NCBI GenBank assembly: GCA_011051925.1
Contig: DRKE01000152.1
Span: 1-7,777 of the forward strand
DNA length: 7,777 nucleotides
Reading direction: 5' to 3'
Source of the DNA: Deltaproteobacteria bacterium
GTDB taxonomy: Bacteria > Myxococcota_A > UBA9160 > UBA4427
The notes beneath the pieces were generated by a model that had not been told where the DNA came from, searched no databases, and worked only from the letters and a program-made list of their open reading frames with translations. This document shows, piece after piece, positions 5,480-7,777 of this stretch; position 1 is the stretch's first letter, and each line of letters starts with the position of its first letter. The translations under genes were made by a program, and so were the position numbers.

Positions 5480-6355
5480 ATGCCTGAACTCCCCGAGGTC
5501 GAGACGACCCGCCGTCAGATCGCGCCCCTCGTGGTCGGACGGCGGATCCGGCAGGTCGAGACGACACGGGACAGCTATTTCTTCCTCACGCCGCCCGAAC
5601 GGGTCCGTCGTCTCCTCGCGGGGAAGCAGGTCGAGCACCTCGATCGGGCGGGGAAGTATCTCGTGATGGGCTTCCGGGGGGGCTCGCGCCTCCTCCTCCA
5701 TCTCGGGATGACGGGTCAGCTCTTTTCGAGCGAGGCGACGAGTCCGCGTCTCCTGTCCGCCACGGCGCGCGCTGCCCTTCCATCCGAAGCCCAGATCGAT
5801 TTCGAACCGGACGAGCATACGCATCTCCGGATCGCCCTCGAAGGCGGCGGCCCCCGGATCTATTTCCGCGACGTCCGCAAGTTCGGCAAGGTCCAGCTTC
5901 TCGCGCCCGGAGAGCCCAACGCACGCCTCGATCGCCTGGGAATCGACGCGCTCCAGGTGACGGGCGGACTCCTCTTCCGTGCGAGCCGGGGCCGGCGGGT
6001 GTCGATCAAGGCGAGACTGCTCGATCAGTCCGTCTGCGCCGGGATCGGGAACATCTACGCCGACGAGGCGCTCTTCCTGGCGGGGGTGCGACCCGGGCGT
6101 GCCGCGGGCCGCGTGACGCGTCGGGAGTGCGACGCGATCGCCGAGGCGCTTCGACAGGTTCTCGAACGTTCGATCGAAACCGGCGGTTCGAGCATCAGCG
6201 ACTATGTCACACCGGGCGGGGCCGACGGAGGCTACCAGGACGAGCGCCAGGTCTATGCGCGGACCGGTGAGCCCTGCCCGCGCTGTGGCGACCCGATCAA
6301 GCGGCGTGTGATCGCCCAGCGCTCGAGTCACTACTGTTCCCGTTGCCAGAGGTGA
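5480..6355 (+). CDS. mutM: Formamidopyrimidine-DNA glycosylase (Fpg/MutM)
   Basis: A bifunctional base-excision-repair enzyme that removes oxidised purines such as 8-oxoguanine and cuts the DNA at the resulting gap. The ATG at 5480 gives the invariant MPELPEVE start, in which Pro2 is the catalytic nucleophile after Met removal and Glu3 assists. Other hallmarks are K59 in AGKYL, HLGMTG (74-79), DVRKFG (131-136), and the helix-two-turn-helix with N191 in GIGNIYADE. The C-terminal zinc finger has cysteines 266, 269, 286 and 289 with the DNA-contacting R281. At 291 residues it is about 20 longer than the E. coli enzyme, mainly from an extra stretch near 84-110. It is divergent from recX and followed after 90 bases by the NFACT gene in the same direction. 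No strong Shine-Dalgarno is visible. All catalytic residues are present, so it should be active. Confidence 0.97.
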   Translation: MPELPEVETTRRQIAPLVVGRRIRQVETTRDSYFFLTPPERVRRLLAGKQVEHLDRAGKYLVMGFRGGSRLLLHLGMTGQLFSSEATSPRLLSATARAALPSEAQIDFEPDEHTHLRIALEGGGPRIYFRDVRKFGKVQLLAPGEPNARLDRLGIDALQVTGGLLFRASRGRRVSIKARLLDQSVCAGIGNIYADEALFLAGVRPGRAAGRVTRRECDAIAEALRQVLERSIETGGSSISDYVTPGGADGGYQDERQVYARTGEPCPRCGDPIKRRVIAQRSSHYCSRCQR

Positions 6356-6445
6356 CCCGGACGTGATGATCTTCCCATGGGCAGGAGGAAGGGTGTCTGC
6401 ATCGCCATGCGCGACCGCGTCCACGCCGCCAGGAACCAGGCGGGC

Positions 6446-7777
6446 ATGCTGAGCCTCGTCGAACTCGAGCGGGCAGCGGCCGCTCTGTCGGAGACGCTGG
6501 TCGGCGGCCGCGTCGCTCGCTGGCTCGAGCCCGATCCCGGCAGGATCGTGTTCCAGATCCGTCCGCGCGGCGATTCCGCGGCTCGGGCTTCCTCGGACGG
6601 CGCGGCCGATCGCGCCGGTGACATCCAGGACGAGAAGCCGAAGCGGAAATGGATCGTCGATCTCGATGCGCGGCCCGGGATGGCACACGTCGCCCTGATC
6701 GACCGGTTCCCCGCGGCGCCCCCGCGGATGCCCGCATTCTGTGCCTATCTTCGAGCCCATCTCTCCTCTGCTCGCCTCGATGCGGTCTTCCTCCGCTCGC
6801 GTGGATCGCGCTCGGAGAAGGGCGCCCACGAAGAGACAGACCGCCGCGATCGACAACTCGCTCTTCGCTTCGAGACCCGGGAGGGTCCCTTCACCCTTCT
6901 GCTCTGTCTCTTCGGTCGCCGCAGCAATCTCTACCTGCTCGACGCCGAGGATCGGCTGGTCGTCGCGCTGCGACCGCTTCCGGAGACGCGCACGGAGCTT
7001 TCGCTCGGCGAGCGCTATGTCGATCCGGGAGGGGAGGCGCGGAAGGCCGGCGAGGACCGTTTCAAGGACTTCACGGGGCCGCGTCTTCTCGATGCCATCG
7101 GCCGCCACTACGCCGACGAGATCCGGGTCGATCGGGCCGATCGCGAGCGTCGCGAACTCCTCGCCGTGCTTCGCAAGGAGCGGCGGAACGCGGAGCGCCG
7201 CCTGGCGAAGATCGAAGCCGAACTCGCGGAGGCCGAAGCTGCATCAGCGCTCGCGCGTGAGGGAGAGCTGCTGAAAGCGAATCTCGCCCGGGTCGTTCCA
7301 GGGGCGGATTCGATCGAGGTGTCCGACTTCGAGACCGGCGAGCCCGTCCGGATCGGGCTCGATCCCAAGCTGTCGGCGAAACAGAACCTGCAGGCGATCT
7401 TCAAGCGCTATCAGAAGCTGGTCCGTCGACTCACGAAGGCGGGGGGCCAGGTCGAGACGACGCGCGAGAACCTGCGCGCCCTCGAAGCGCTCGAAGCGGA
7501 GATCCGGGGACTCGATTCGGGGGAAGATGAAGCGTGGGAGGAGGTCCTGGCCCGGGAGCCGGTCCGGCGGATCCTGTCGCGTCACGCCGTTCGACGCCCG
7601 GCTGCGGACGGGGCCGGACGCCGGAATGGAAAGGGCGGTGGTGCGACGGCCGGAGCGCGGCGGGAGGCGGCGCACCAGTCGACACGGCCCGCGATCTATC
7701 GCGATCGGCCCCGCCGACTCCATCCGCGTCGCTATCGGAGCGTGGACGGTCTCGAGATCTGGGTGGGGCGGAGCGAC
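6446..7777 (+). CDS. rqcH: NFACT/RqcH-type ribosome quality control protein, 3' truncated by window end
   Basis: RqcH binds obstructed 50S subunits and, with tRNA-Ala, adds an alanine tail to the stalled peptide to mark it for degradation. The frame is open to the last base, giving 444 residues. The NFACT-N domain covers about 1-170: the start MLSLVELERAAAAL...LVGGRV aligns with the family, FCAYLRAHL (98-106) and FGRRSNLYLLD (156-166) match its signatures, and D135-R136 falls where B. subtilis RqcH has its functional Asp-Arg pair. A coiled coil follows (about 230-270), then GELLKANL (273-280) and DPKLSAKQNLQAIFKRYQKL (306-325). A Gly/Arg-rich linker (about 390-425) leads to the NFACT-R domain, of which only RYRSVDGLEIWVGRSD is inside the window. 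The helix-hairpin-helix region usual before the coiled coil appears reduced to about 45 residues. ATG 6446 suits the family N-terminus; in-frame ATGs at 6377 and 6407 are alternatives. Confidence 0.9.
   Translation, partial: MLSLVELERAAAALSETLVGGRVARWLEPDPGRIVFQIRPRGDSAARASSDGAADRAGDIQDEKPKRKWIVDLDARPGMAHVALIDRFPAAPPRMPAFCAYLRAHLSSARLDAVFLRSRGSRSEKGAHEETDRRDRQLALRFETREGPFTLLLCLFGRRSNLYLLDAEDRLVVALRPLPETRTELSLGERYVDPGGEARKAGEDRFKDFTGPRLLDAIGRHYADEIRVDRADRERRELLAVLRKERRNAERRLAKIEAELAEAEAASALAREGELLKANLARVVPGADSIEVSDFETGEPVRIGLDPKLSAKQNLQAIFKRYQKLVRRLTKAGGQVETTRENLRALEALEAEIRGLDSGEDEAWEEVLAREPVRRILSRHAVRRPAADGAGRRNGKGGGATAGARREAAHQSTRPAIYRDRPRRLHPRRYRSVDGLEIWVGRSD

Noticed and set aside
4826..7108. 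A 760-codon open frame on the - strand running from fpg/NFACT territory into recX
   Set aside because: Only its last 169 codons (recX) show family features. The rest is exactly antisense to the strongly identified fpg and NFACT genes and results from GC-rich codon use.

Overview
The window reads as part of a GC-rich bacterial chromosome, most likely from an uncultured proteobacterium-like or 'deltaproteobacterial' lineage (Myxococcota, Binatota or Desulfobacterota in the broad sense). The reasons are two PEP-CTERM surface proteins, a thrombospondin-3/dockerin-like secreted protein, PQQ biosynthesis genes, and an NFACT/RqcH protein beside fpg. This placement is inference; no rRNA or other marker gene is present. 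Base use is uneven: the right half (about 4430 onward) is densely coding with GC-rich third codon positions, whereas the left end and the two long gaps are less GC-rich and hold little or no coding sequence.

Left region (1-1910): after about 470 bases with no recognisable gene come two + strand genes for exported proteins. The first is a 125-residue TSP3/dockerin-like protein. The second is a 231-residue PEP-CTERM protein with a cohesin-like domain. Both have near-identical ribosome-binding leaders, and a strong hairpin terminator (1868-1910) closes the pair. A small secreted dockerin-like protein beside a cohesin-like, envelope-anchored protein suggests a docking pair, and is the most intriguing arrangement here.

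Middle region (1911-4826): pqqE (radical SAM/SPASM) lies on the - strand with its own recognisable promoter (TTGAAC-N17-TAGAAT). Some 1.2 kb further right on the same strand is a PqqD-like gene. Between them, on the opposite strand, sits a third exported PEP-CTERM gene with a TTG start, a Shine-Dalgarno made from a short-repeat array, and a G8 homopolymer in its coding region. Its 3' end overlaps that of pqqD tail to tail by 92 bases. No pqqA, pqqB or pqqC was found, so the PQQ pathway is split in this genome or partly lost.

Right region (4826-7777): recX (- strand) ends in a one-base stop/start overlap with pqqD and so forms a bicistron with it. Divergent from recX are fpg/mutM (DNA repair glycosylase) and, 90 bases further, an NFACT/RqcH ribosome-quality-control gene that runs off the window end. 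Long open frames opposite these genes are shadows of high GC content.
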